A stretch of DNA of 64,000 nucleotides, taken from contig JAKSXM010000016.1 in assembly GCA_022575985.1 (NCBI GenBank), positions 62,001-126,000 on the forward strand. The letters are read 5' to 3'. Under the pieces are notes generated by a model, which was not told the DNA's origin, made no database searches, and saw only the letters and a program-made list of their open reading frames with translations. Within the stretch, counting starts at the first letter, position 1; the number at the start of each line of letters is the position of its first letter. This document shows, in pieces, positions 34,130 through 45,689 of this stretch. The position numbers and the translations under genes were made by a program. The DNA comes from Anagrus nilaparvatae. Lineage: Eukaryota; Arthropoda; Insecta; Hymenoptera; Mymaridae.

Positions 34130-35210
34130 CAAAATAAAAAAAAAAATTGTGATCGGATACAAAAAATTACTATAAACTAAATTTCTAAAACTAGTACTCT
34201 CATTAAAATAAATTAGATATGTCCAAAACGAAAAATAAATTTGGTGTTTTATGTATTTTTTTGTGACGAAGATTTTGGAGAAAAAAATTTTCAAAAAAAT
34301 AATTATCAGATTCAAGATATCAAGTAAAAATCATAATTTCAAATATAAGTAATTTCATGGAAATGAATGAGGTATTACATCCAAATTAAAAAAAAAAAAG
34401 TATTTTGAGATTTTTATAATGAACAAATTTTTGGAAAAAAAAGTTAGGTATTCATTCGAGAATTGTTTTGAAATATCACTGGTTACAATATTTTAAAATA
34501 TTAGTACTTTCATAGAATTAAATGAGGTATTACACCAAAAAAAAAAAAAAATATTGCAATTTTTTTTATTTTTCTTTTTTTTTAATTTTGAGAAAAAAAT
34601 TTTGAAAAAATTCAGTATCAGTTCCAAAAAATTACTGTAAACGAGGTTCTTAAAACTAGTACTTCCATGGAAATAAATTAGGTACTACGTCCAAAAAGAA
34701 AAAAAAGTTTCGTATTTTTTGTATTCTTTTGTGAAAAAAATTTTAGGAAAAAAATTTTCAAAAAATTAAGTATCAGATTGGAGATATCAAGTAAAAACCA
34801 TACTTTCAAGTATAAGTACTTTCATGGAAATGAATGAGGTATTACATCCAAATTAAAAAAAAAAGGGGGGTTTGAGATTTTTTTATTATAAAAATTTTTG
34901 GAAAAAAAATTAGGTCTTAATTCGATAATGGTTTTGAAATATCACTAGTTACAATATTTTCAGATACTAGTACTTTGATAGAATTAAATGAGGTATTACA
35001 CCAAAAAAAAAAAAAAATATTGCAGTTTTTTTTATTTTTTTTTTTTTTTAATCTTGAGAAAAAAATTTTGAAAAAACTAAGTATCAGATCCAAAAAATTA
35101 CTATAAACGAGGTTCTTAAAACTAGTACTTCCATAGAACTAAATTAGGTACTTCGTCCGAAAAGAAAAAAAAAATTGGTATTTTTTGTATTTTTTTGTGA
35201 AAAAAATTTT
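34130..35210 (+). repeat. Satellite 1: about 155-bp monomers in a three-monomer higher-order unit
   Basis: Order is C-A-B-C-A-B-C. A monomers (34280, 34745) contain ATATCAAGTAAAAA. B monomers (34440, 34905) contain GAAATATCACT. C monomers (34130, 34590, 35050) contain AAACTAGTACT. Same-type monomers repeat every 460-465 bp. All share an AAATTAGGTA/AATGAGGTATTAC-like core between A-rich and T-rich tracts. Part of it lies inside the palindrome, and 34896-35207 is the palindrome's spacer. Confidence 0.82.
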
Positions 35211-36411
35211 TATAATAAAAAAATCTCAAACCCCCCCTTTTTTTTTTAATTTGGATGTAATACCTCATTCATTTCCATGAAAGTACTTATACTTGAAAGT
35301 ATGGTTTTTACTTGATATCTCCAATCTGATACTTAATTTTTTGAAAATTTTTTTCCTAAAATTTTTTTCACAAAAGAATACAAAAAATACGAAACTTTTT
35401 TTTCTTTTTGGACGTAGTACCTAATTTATTTCCATGGAAGTACTAGTTTTAAGAACCTCGTTTACAGTAATTTTTTGGAACTGATACTGAATTTTTTCAA
35501 AATTTTTTTCTCAAAATTAAAAAAAAAGAAAAATAAAAAAAATTGCAATATTTTTTTTTTTTTTTTGGTGTAATACCTCATTTAATTCTATGAAAGTACT
35601 AATATTTTAAAATATTGTAACCAGTGATATTTCAAAACAATTCTCGAATGAATACCTAACTTTTTTTTCCAAAAATTTGTTCATTATAAAAATCTCAAAA
35701 TACTTTTTTTTTTTTAATTTGGATGTAATACCTCATTCATTTCCATGAAATTACTTATATTTGAAATTATGATTTTTACTTGATATCTTGAATCTGATAA
35801 TTATTTTTTTGAAAATTTTTTTCTCCAAAATCTTCGTCACAAAAAAATACATAAAACACCAAATTTATTTTTCGTTTTGGACATATCTAATTTATTTTAA
35901 TGAGAGTACTAGTTTTAGAAATTTAGTTTATAGTAATTTTTTGTATCCGATCACAATTTTTTTTTTTATTTTGATATAAATTATAACACACAAGAAAGAG
36001 TGATGGAAATCTTGCCTCTTTTTGGCTTCCTTGGATTATTTTGCTCGTTGCTATGTTTATTTATGTATGCAGCTTAATGAAATTATAAACAATAATAAAC
36101 AGCCTAAAAATATTAAATGGTTATGTTTGCATTTTAAAATTAAGATTTAAAAGTTATATTGGCATTTTTTAAAGAATCAAACAATTTATAGAATTAAATA
36201 ATTTATTATTTTGTGATTAATAGAAATAATATAAATAATGTTAAAATCTTGAAATGCAAGAAGTACACTGAGAAAATAAATGATAAGAAATTATTATAAA
36301 TTCTGGTAAAAACTCCTATCTTTTTATAATAATTGAGCGAATATTTGTAATTTTCGCATCGTTACCAACCATTTCTTTGACAAAACAAAAAAATCATGTT
36401 ACCCAATATTT

Positions 36412-38196
36412 TAATTATTAAGGGATAATTATATATTCTAATAAAATAAAATTTTATACAAAAAAATAAAATTAGCTTTTTTTATATTTGTCTCTTTTTA
36501 ATTATGCAAAAATGATTTAAAATCCATTAACGCCGGCGCGACCAATCCATGGACGCTAGAATTTTCACTTTAATAACAAAATGATCTTAATAATCTACTT
36601 TACCAGCTACGAAAAACGAAAAATGTATGTATAATTGCATGCTTGTAATCAATAATATTTGTTGTAAATTAAGATTACAGCCCATTGTTTGAGGAACCTC
36701 AGTGCCAGCTAGTTGGCAGGGTATTTTTTTTAATATTTAAAATTTTTTAAAGTGTTAAAAAAAAAGACAGGGTAGAGAAAAAAGGAAATAAAATTACTTA
36801 ACTAAACATATGATATAATAATGATCAGGTGCGTACGCCACTCCAAAACTCCAAAAAATATGGCCGCTTACAGATTGGCATGTTTGATTCACCGGAAAAG
36901 AAGAAGAAATTATAACCACATGATGATGATGTTTCTTTTTCTGTATAGGATGTTGTCGTACCAAGAATTGAAAAATAAGCACCTGCTCAACCGCCAAAGT
37001 TTTCCTTGATTCTCTTTTTTCTTTTCAATGTGCGTTGACTCCCACCACAATATTTTTAATTTCTTCATTTTTTTTTTTAAATTTTTTTCACCATTTTACC
37101 AAAAAATTTAATTTTTTTTTTTTAAATTTTTTTCTTGAAATTTCTATTTCATATTTAGTTCTTCTTTTTTTTTAATATACACGTGCACTTGTTGCGCCAG
37201 TAATTACCGGAGCCAAGCGTTGCCTCATGACGCCATATTTGATTTTTCATTTTTCTTTAAAAAAAGTCACATTTAGCACAAAATGTATTTTTTTTTAAGT
37301 TTATCTTGTTTTCAAAAGAAAAAAAAAAAAAAAAATTTTTTTGGTCTTGACCTTTTTTCTTTTCTACGTCGGTGCCTGCCGCGCCGGTGTTTTTTGAGAA
37401 GAGGCCATATTTTATTTTGCTTTTTTTTTTGTAATTTATCTATTTCGATAATAATTTTTAATTATAATTTTTTTTTTTAATTTTTTAATATATTTAAAAA
37501 AATTTTATTTTTTAAATATTAACCACAAATATTTGTATTTTATATAACTGATAGTAATCTTTTGTTTCTTCTCACTGCACGTGATCTAAAAGTTTTAGCA
37601 CCTTTTCCCTCCCTTTACTTCTTTTTGATATTTAAAATTTGATTTTTTTTTTTTTTTTTTTTTTATAAACCACTCTACTTTAAAGTTTTTTACAAGTGAT
37701 GCCGAGATGAAGAGGAACACAAAGAGATAAGGAAAGGTGAAATTCACCAAACCAATATTTGCGAATAATATATTTACTTAAAAGCTATTGCCAGCGACTA
37801 TCTTAGGTGGGAACCGGAGGCGCCGGTTGCCTAAATCTAAAGAGAAGTGCACACAAACGCACACATTCATATACTATATGTACACGTAACACAACATAAT
37901 TTCTCAAACTAGGTCTCAAAATTTAAAAAAAGAACCTAGAAATCGGAAAATTCGGTAAAAATATTATTTTTTAAAATTTTAATGTATTATTTTTTACTGC
38001 GGTAATTAGGGTCTTAGAACATGCTTAAATTGAATTTTTCGGAAAAATTTTGAAATAATAGATCCCGAAACTGAAATTTTCGGTAACAATAAATGAATTA
38101 TTTATAATTAACAATAAATAACAATAACAATAAATTTATTAAATAATTTTTCTTAATTATTTTTGACTGTGGTACTTGGGCATTTAAATTAAACTG
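36412..38196. other. Block present only in the right palindrome arm
   Basis: About 1.78 kb with T- and A-rich runs (37060-37500, 37640-37670) and a few GC-richer islands. The short frames at 36794-37009 and 37283-37480 have no recognisable features. Its last part (about 37905-38196) belongs to satellite 2, which runs on without a break into the shared arm. So this side keeps the original order and the left arm has lost the block. Confidence 0.6.
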
Positions 38197-38400
38197 AAAT
38201 CAAAATTCTCAAACTAGTGATCTAATATTAAAAAAGGGACCATGGAATCAAAAAATTCGGTAAAAGCAATATTTTCTGAAAAAGATTTGATTAATTTTTT
38301 CTTGTCTACGGTACGAATGAAGAACACGAGATTCTTGTACAAATTACCAAATTCTAAATCATTTACCTAAAAATAATGGGTTCCATAAAATATGGTGAAA
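37905..38400 (-). repeat. Satellite 2, inverted copy
   Basis: Monomers of about 130 bp with an ACCGAATTTTnCGGTTT core (here as its reverse, AAATTCGGTAA). Matches 47330-48100 in reverse and the truncated copy at 33445-33689. Confidence 0.75.
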
Positions 38401-38611
38401 ATATTATAATTTGTTTACTATAAATTTTAAAACTATGCTATAAGTTAAGCCTTACCACAAAATAACCTAAGGAGGTCGTATAAAAAAAAATACGTTAAGC
38501 TTACACGCATATAATTTAAGGAAGTGGTCTATAATAAAAAGTAGGATACGTCAAGCATTACACTACCATAACCTAATGAAGTGGTTTACAATAAAGAAAT
38601 GACACGTAAGG

Positions 38612-38857
38612 TATTATGAAACTGCCATTGAACTAATTAGTGGAGTGGTGGATGAGGATGAGGTGGAAAATTAATTATAACAATTATAAATTATATTGTG
38701 CTTAATAATGCCTTTATTATAAAAGTATGTGTTGCTTAGAACACGGCAAGGCGCACACTACCGGTCGGGCCTGTGGTCGGAGCCGGTGTGCTTATTTACT
38801 CTCTCTCTCTCTCTCTTTTACATACACATATGATTTATATACATTATTTTCTTAACA
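38612..38857 (-). repeat. Inverted 3' LTR copy in the palindrome
   Basis: Same 246-bp length as 33029-33274. It is followed by the inverted polypurine tract (TTCTCCCCCCTTAATTTT) and interior to 40022, where the LTR element is cut off. Confidence 0.85.
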
Positions 38858-40023
38858 TTCTCCCCCCTTAATTTTGAATACAAAATTTTAAAATTTTTAT
38901 GAAAAATTATATACAATAATTATTAGGAATTACATTTATTAGAAAATAGAAATTAATAAAATTAATAAAACCCTGTAAAAAATCAAAATTTTTTAAAATT
39001 TATGTACATGCTTTTTTTTTTAATAAATAAATAAATAAACTATACAATAACACAGAAAAATTCATACAAATATGAGAGAGTCATATAATAATTTTTTTTT
39101 AAATATAAATTTTTTAATTTAATTTTTTGATATTAATCTGACTCATTATTTAGACTGTTAATTAAAATTAATTTATGTATTGGTCTGATTAATGTTGAAG
39201 AATTAAATTGCTACGTCATTTGAGACTTCTTTAAATTTTATTGGAATAAAATTGGGTTAATCTCATTACATGACTATCGAAAACTTTATAATTTTATCTC
39301 ATCCTAATTAATTATATATTGCGGTTAAATTTTGTCCCTCCCCGCTTAAATTTTGCATTACAGATGGAAAATTATAAGTTTAGAGTAAAGAAAGAAATCT
39401 AGGTTACTATTTTCATCAACTTTACACCGCTATCCTATCTATAAAGAGAATACAGATTAGCTAATGTATTGAAAAAGTGGAAAACAAATATGAAGAATTA
39501 TGAAAGAATTTAATTTTCAGTTGACACCCACCACTCTTCTATTTTTAAACTTGAATACGGATTTGACGAGTTAAGGTCGAGAAGTGTCATACTAAAATTA
39601 TAGAATATATTGTTAATTTTAGTAAGTATTTCCTGATAAGTTTTTAGAATCGACATTACTGTTAGTAGAATCATTAATGGATTCTGACGATAAGAATTGG
39701 CTGGAATCCAAAGTTTCATTATTAGAAGTTTGAGAATTCTGATTAATGAATCTACTAACGTAATTGTCAACATGCAAAGATTTTACATACTCATATCTCG
39801 CTTGAGGAGTCACTTTTTATTTTCTTTGTCTTTAGTTTGAACATGCAAGACATTAGCTTGTGGTTGAGTTGAAACATTGGGGTTTTTAGAAGCCTTTTCA
39901 ATTCTAGTCATGAGATCATTTTGAGCCAAAATCAGGTAAGCCATGGTCTGAGATTGTTTTATAATTAATTAAAATGATATAAGAAATAAAAAGGTGAAAA
40001 ACGCGATTCAAAGATTTATATAC

Positions 40024-40253
40024 GTATTTTTTTGTGAAAAAAATTTTAGAAAAAAAATTTTTAGAAAATTAAGTATCCGATTCAAATTCTCACGTGAAAA
40101 CCATACTTTCAAATATAAGTACTTTCGTGGAAATAAATGAGGTGTTACATCCAAAATAAAAAAAAAAAAAAGTACCTCGAACTTTTTTGGTGAAAAAATT
40201 TTTGAAAAAAAAATTAGGTCTTAATTCCATAATGTTTGTGAAATATCACCGAT

Positions 40254-40255
<2 letters not shown>
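40024..40255 (+). repeat. Satellite 1 resumed after the palindrome
   Basis: The end of a C monomer, then A-type (TTCTCACGTGAAAACCATAC) and B-type (TGTGAAATATCACCGATTAC) monomers in + orientation, ending in a CA microsatellite. The first 24 bases are identical to 35187-35210, the satellite bases where the inverted segment begins. Confidence 0.75.

Positions 40256-40264
<9 letters not shown>

Positions 40265-40313
<49 letters not shown>
40265..40313 (+). repeat. (CA)n microsatellite
   Basis: About 23 CA units after two to three CATA repeats. The open frame across it is an artefact. Confidence 0.9.
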
Positions 40314-40317
<4 letters not shown>

Positions 40318-40447
40318 GACTTTTTTTAAAAACCGGGTTTTTAGCTTCCTGGGGTCCCAAAACGTGCTTATATGCCAAAAAATAGAAAATCAAATTTTGA
40401 CCTAACACAATGGTTCCTCTTTGAGGAACCAAAAAGAAGGAGAGTTA

Positions 40448-40915
40448 CACTCCCAGACCAAAAGAATTTTTTTTTAACCAAAAAAGAATTTTGTAGCTAT
40501 TTTGATCGTTCGAAACGAATTTTTTACATAAAAAATTCTTTTGACGAAATATTGTTCAGGAAAAGAATTTTTTAATGATATAATTCTTTTGAAGTAAAAT
40601 TCTAACAAAAAATATTCTTACTAAATTTAAATAATAATAAATTAATTTAATTAAAATAATATTAAAATAATATTAAAATAATATAATAATAATATAAAAT
40701 ATGCAAACATCTAAATTAGTTATTATATATAACCAAATTTAGTAAGAATATTTTTGGTTAGAATTTTACTTCAAAAATATTATATCATTAAAAAATTCTT
40801 TTCCTGAACAATATTTCGTCAAAAGAGTTTTTTATGTAAAAAATTCGTTTTAAACGATCAAAATAGCTCCAAAATTCTTTTTTGGTTAAGGAAAAATTTT
40901 TTTGGTCTGGGAGTG
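40448..40915. mobile_element. 468-bp palindromic element, CACTCCCAG family
   Basis: Ends CACTCCCAGACCAAAAGAAT and its inverse, TA on both sides (40446-40447, 40916-40917), near-complete palindrome. It looks like a shortened form of the 1.07-kb element at 27606-28677, with the same GAACAATATT and GATCGTT(C/T)(A/G)AAACG arm sequences. Confidence 0.82.
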
Positions 40916-41085
40916 TAAGGTTATTTTTTCTTTGTCTCCCTCTCTGTTTTCAAGTGTAATAGTTTATATTGTAAATTACTGTTGTCAAAAGTAGTATTTA
41001 GAATTTTAATTTATCAATTAGTGGAAATTATTTATTTAAAAATATAATGATTAAAAATATATAATTAAAATTAAATTACATACCT

Positions 41086-41319
41086 CAGCCATACTAAACA
41101 TGCCCAAAAATTAAATTTCTTTTTCCGAGGATAAAAATAAATGGTATTTATGTTTTTCGACCCGCTAAACATGAATCTAGGGTCCGTTTTGAGAATTTCG
41201 TGGTCGATTTTTTGTTATTAACAAATTATTGGGTTATTTTGCAAAAATAATACCACCTATTTTTATCCTCGGAAAAAAAAATTTAATTTTTTCATTTTTG
41301 GGCGCGATTAGTACGGCTG
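41086..41319. mobile_element. 234-bp MITE
   Basis: Inverted ends CAGCCATACTAAACATGCCC and GGGCGCGATTAGTACGGCTG (imperfect) continue into TTTTTCCGAGGATAAAAATA and its inverse. The centre carries the dispersed motif TATGTTTTTCGACCCGCTAA. No gene. Confidence 0.65.
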
Positions 41320-42677
41320 GCGCCTAGACCAAATTAAATTAATGAATATAAAAAATTAAAAAATAAATATTAAATAAACATTCTTTTTATAATTTATCAA
41401 TATTAAGTGGTGGTGCGCATAGTATGATATTTTAAAATTGTATTGTGTGTATGTCTGTTTTATTCTTTATAAAATAAAAATAAAATGTATAAAAAATTGA
41501 ATCCTTAAAGTATACAATTTTTTTTTAACTTAAATTCAAAAATTATTTTTTCAAAAAATTTTAATTAAGAATTATTTTACTTTAAACTTTTCTAATAATA
41601 AAAAAAAAAATTCAATGTAAATATTAACTATCCAGTGAGAAAAATGTTCTCATAATATATAGTAATCATTGAGAGGTTCCTCAGAGGGGTTCCTAGCTGC
41701 GTCTCAATTTAATTAGAATGTACTCGGTCGGTATTTTCAAGTAGCTCATTTTATTTCAGTTAATTAGAAGATTTTGCGAGTTCATTAAGACTTCCTAAAC
41801 TATACTTTTTTTTAGTTTTATGAACTTCAAAATTTTGTACAAAATTATAGTTATTAATTTAATTTTTTTTTTAATTTTATTTTATCCTATATATTTAAAC
41901 GCGTTGTATGCTTCGGCTATCTAAAAAACCAACGGAGTGATTTTTTTCAGATCAAGCATTTCCGAGTTTTTCATAACAAGGAATCCATCGGTATAGGTCA
42001 CAATTTCGTGAAAATTCGTTTTCTGCGAGTTTTCCTAAATCAGCCATCTCATATGCTTATACATAGGGGTTGTCGGTATTTTCGCTAATTTTTGATGTAT
42101 ATGTATGAAACATCTGTTCCTTTTTTTTTTTTTATTATCCCACTTGAAAAGACCTTTTTTTTATTGCTTTATTAGTTTTTTTTTTAATGTGTTTTTATAT
42201 AATTTACATAATAGAATAAAAAATGTAAGTAAATAAATAAACGCAATTAATTAATTAAAAATTATTAAAAAAATGCTATTGTTGAAACAATGCTATTATT
42301 GAAAAATTTTTGATACTGAGGAAAACAAAACTTGATTTTTAAAAATCGGTCAACTTTTTGCAATTATAATAAAAAGTATAATTATATTATTAAAATATCG
42401 GTTTTTATAAAAAAATTTGTAAATCAAAATTTGTTTTTTAATTTTATTTTGAGATAGTTAGTCTTTCCAGAAAAAAGATTGGAAGTACACGCTAGATCTG
42501 ACAAAAATTAAATTTATTAGAAAAATAGAATACCTGGTATTTTTTAAAATAAAAGCATATAAAATGACTTAATAACAAAAAATTATTTATTTTTTTCGAT
42601 TCAAGTCCTGGGCTACATTATGTTTTATTGAAAACTTATTCTATGCAAATAAATGTGACTTAACCCAAACATAGATA

Positions 42678-44082
42678 CCGTATAGGAGCCAGTTTTCGAA
42701 CGTATTGGCTTTCGATCAAATACACACAAATTAGCTTTTATATAAAACAGTATGCATAATTTATCTAAAACCGAGTTTTATTATGAAACTATAAACCCTA
42801 AAGAACTAATTTCTACGTTACCGATATTAAAAAACAACTTAAATTAATAAAAAAAATAAGAAAAATGCTGTCTTGTACAACCTTAGGAGATTTTTCTCAT
42901 CGTTTTAACCAAATCTCGTGTGTTATTAAAATCGAGTTTTAGGGATACCTACTCTATGCCGAATACTAAAAATGCTTTTAATTACGTTGTGATGCTTTAA
43001 TAAATGAAGGGAAAGGGTTATATTCACTTATTTATTGCAAATTTATTTTAAATAGGTATATCGATAATCGAATCCGAACTTTTTTACACGTATATTTTCG
43101 ATATTTTCAATTTAATTACACTTTTTTTAATTTAAACGATATTTATTTAATAATAATACCCTAAATTTGTCATAATTACATTATTTATACTATATTTTAT
43201 AATAATTAATAGAATATTTAATAAACTAACACACATAAACACAATTTAAAGTACTTATATACTTATGTATCACTTTGTTTATAACACAATAAATGCTCGT
43301 AAATGCTTTGATTTTAATAAAAATTACGTATACACGCTTTGAAATGAAAAAAAAACCTTTATTTTATTATTAAAAATATATAAAAACTATATTCCAACAC
43401 TTTTTTCATAAAATTTATGTCTTTTTTACTTTTAAATACACAAATAATTAAACAGGTAAACGACCCCTAATAAAGTCGCGCCCAAACTGAACGTATACAG
43501 CAGGTTGCTTACATAAGGCGCCTATTTTGTTTCCTTGAGTTTTAAAAACATTATATCAACTATTATCTTTCGTTAATTAAAATTAAAAAGCAAATTTTAA
43601 TAAATAAATGTTTAAAATACATGATTATACAAGTGTGTAGTTCATCTGCTATTTATTATATTTTACTCTTATTATAGGTATTTTATATTAAAAAGACAAG
43701 AAAAAAGAAGTGAAGAGGGAATTAAGAAATAGGTATTAGTTATACCTATAAGAATTCTATTAAAACGCGCACGATTTTAACTTAGTTTTAGCGATTTTCA
43801 AATTATCGAAAATTAATTCAATCAAAATGATACTATTATCAAAAATAGAATTTGCATTATCGAAATTACCTTACCTTGTACACTTGTAATAAATGTAAAT
43901 TATAAATTATCCATCAATAAATTTGACATTTTTTTAATTGGGATAGTAAAATATAGGATTTCCCTGATCAAATGCAACAATATTTAACTCCAAATATTAA
44001 TTTTAAAGTATATTTTTCAACAAATAAATATACAGCTAGGTATAAGAAAGTGACTTCTGATCGAAAACCGGCTCCTATACGG
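42678..44082. mobile_element. 1.4-kb non-autonomous DNA element
   Basis: Ends CCGTATAGGAGCCAGTTTTC and GAAAACCGGCTCCTATACGG, with TA just outside both (42676-42677, 44083-44084). The interior is AT-rich with no transposase. TA target suggests Tc1/mariner-type mobilisation, by inference. Confidence 0.75.
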
Positions 44083-44375
44083 TATAACCCGAGCAGAGCT
44101 CGGTCCTTCCTGGTACTTTTATTTAAAAGAGAAAAATGGACTAAATAAGGTATGAAACAAGAAGAAATGAAAGAAATTGTTAATAAAAAATTTTTATTTG
44201 TAGATTAGTTTTTTCACAATAAGCAAATGTTTCAAAATACATATATAAAAATATAAATAATAAGTAAGGAATAATTTTATAATGCAAAACGAATATTATT
44301 ATAATTATTTAGTTGAAATATTATTTATCAAACTAAGACTTAAGTTATATATTTAGGTATTAAACGTTACAAATA

Positions 44376-44774
44376 TACTATGCAAATATGCATGCACTTA
44401 TTCAATCCTCTGTGATGTATCGCATGGTGGCATGGGGCAGTTCATATAATAACAATATAGACCTTTTAAAGTCAGTACTACAAAAAATACAGAAAATCAT
44501 ATATAAAAAGTACAAACATTTACCAGAATTCGAAGAATAGTACAAAAAATTGTTATCAGTAAAAAATTTATATTATATTACAGTCATTAAAAGTAAAATA
44601 CAGTATTTAATAGAGAAGTACAAGCTAAAGCAAAATAGAACTAGAAAAATAACCCCTGTAGGTAAAAAAAAGAAAATAGGACAAAAAAGTAGCCTTTATA
44701 ATGCAATATCAATATTCAATAGGCTGCCTATTGTTATAAAAGAAAAAATAAAAGTAAAAAATGTAAAAAAATAA
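44376..44774 (+). pseudogene. LINE ORF2, C-terminal end
   Basis: Reads ALIQSSVMYRMVAWGSSYNN, then LQKIQKIIYKKYKHLPEFEE, a stop at 44538, then LLSVKNLYYI and SLYNAISIFNRLP in the same frame. This is the region after the reverse transcriptase palm in jockey/CR1-type non-LTR retrotransposons (SVxxYGxxAWGSxY...Q(K/R)xxxxIxxK pattern). No upstream RT motifs remain: a 5'-truncated, dead copy. About 170 bp of non-coding tail follow. Confidence 0.75.
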
Positions 44775-44954
44775 GTAATATCCAAAACATTAAATTATGG
44801 TTAAGCAAAAATAATAATTAGAATTTTATAAAATCAAGTAGATTAAGTAATATAAAGAGGCTAAATATGTTAAATAGAGAAGAGGCTATTAAATAGTTAC
44901 CAATAAATTAATAAAAACTTTACAGAACAAAATATTTTTATAATATAAAAACCA

Positions 44955-45387
44955 GCTTCGTAGCGCGGTAGTATAAACTCTATACGTTTGCTTACAAAGT
45001 TAAGCAAAGATGAGCGCGATTGATATCCGGATGGGTGACCGTCTCGGATTCTCGTGTAGAGTTTGTACTGACGTTATATACGCTGTCTGGTGAGGATCGT
45101 GTTTTCGGCATAGTGTTTAAAAGAAAAATCGAATACTATGTAGAAAACATGTATCCGGCTGTTCTTGGCATAGGTTTTCTGCAGTTTTCCTATGTCACGG
45201 ATATTGTCAATGAATAACTAATGAATAATTGGTTAATCATTGACAGTGTTCGGGTGAATACAAGTTCAGTTAACATTTTAAAGTCGGCTGCTCCGCAACT
45301 GCCCCAGCACAGGCTTAAGCCTCCTTGGGATACCCTACGTCGGTATATGTCAGTTAAAAATAAAAAAAAGAAAAAAAAAAAAAAGAA
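44955..45387 (+). mobile_element. SINE with a 5S-rRNA-like head
   Basis: The head (about 44955-45070) contains AAGTTAAGCAAAGATGAGCG and GGATGGGTGACCGTCTCGGA, matching the internal control region of 5S rRNA (A box, intermediate element, C box). A unique body follows and the element ends in an A-rich tail (45353-45385). A 5S-derived head with an internal RNA polymerase III promoter is known for SINE3-type elements. The 5' third is too diverged to be a working 5S gene. Open frames here are spurious. Confidence 0.65.
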
Positions 45388-45436
45388 CCACATAATATTT
45401 GTTAATTCTTGCAGCTATAGCAGCTAGTTCCACGCT

Positions 45437-45665
45437 CGGACTACAGGGTAGATTTCATGGAGTACTAGATCCTAGGGGCACTAGAGTAGAAATAATTAAT
45501 TATGACTCAAAATTTATTAGATTTCTGCTCGAGCAGGATCCATAAAATCGCCCCGTAGCCAAATTTTAATTAATTTTTAGTGATAATTACTTGAGTTCAA
45601 TTGAAGTCAACTCTAGTGACCCTAGAATCTAGTAAAAATATGCTCCATGAAATCGCACCTTACGA
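45437..45665. mobile_element. About 230-bp MITE
   Basis: GATTTCATGGAGTACTAGAT and CCTAGGGGCACTAGAG at the left are mirrored by CTCTAGTGACCCTAGAATCT and GCTCCATGAAATC at the right; outer parts pair imperfectly. No coding content. Confidence 0.6.
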
Positions 45666-45689
45666 GTCCATGTGGACGTATTGTATAAC

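Larger units (their letters stand above)
31864..34895. repeat. Left arm of the large inverted duplication
   Basis: Bases 31864-33689 mirror 38197-40022 (paired coordinates sum to 71886 at every landmark checked). Bases about 33692-34895 mirror 35208-36411 (sum 70103). The constant sums mean no net indel inside either part. The step of 1783 between the two sums is one block missing from this arm. The arm contains half of the LTR element, the end of the 58-bp array, part of satellite 2, about 430 bp of unique DNA and satellite 1. Confidence 0.9.
35208..40022. repeat. Right arm of the large inverted duplication
   Basis: Inverse of 31864-34895 with one additional block, 36412-38196 (about 1.78 kb). 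It contains inverted satellite 1, the unique segment, satellite 2, four inverted units of the 58-bp repeat, the inverted 3' LTR (38612-38857) and the inverted half of the LTR element's interior. Just outside its end, satellite 1 resumes in the + orientation. Confidence 0.9.

Noticed and set aside
34124..35979. Identical 63-residue frames on opposite strands
   Set aside because: They are mirror images from the two palindrome arms, made of satellite sequence. Identity reflects the inverted duplication, not protein conservation.
31864..40022. Palindrome as a simple missed-adapter sequencing artefact
   Set aside because: Such artefacts normally give a spacer-free mirror. Here there is a 312-bp spacer, a 1783-bp arm difference and a return to the original satellite orientation. 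An assembly error is not excluded, so long-read checking is listed with the finding.
44955..45075. Functional 5S rRNA gene
   Set aside because: Only the internal control region is close to 5S. The 5' part is diverged, there is no T-run terminator at the right place, and an A-tailed body follows.
45020..45427. Short open frames across the SINE
   Set aside because: They run through the 5S-like head and the A-rich tail and have no protein signature.
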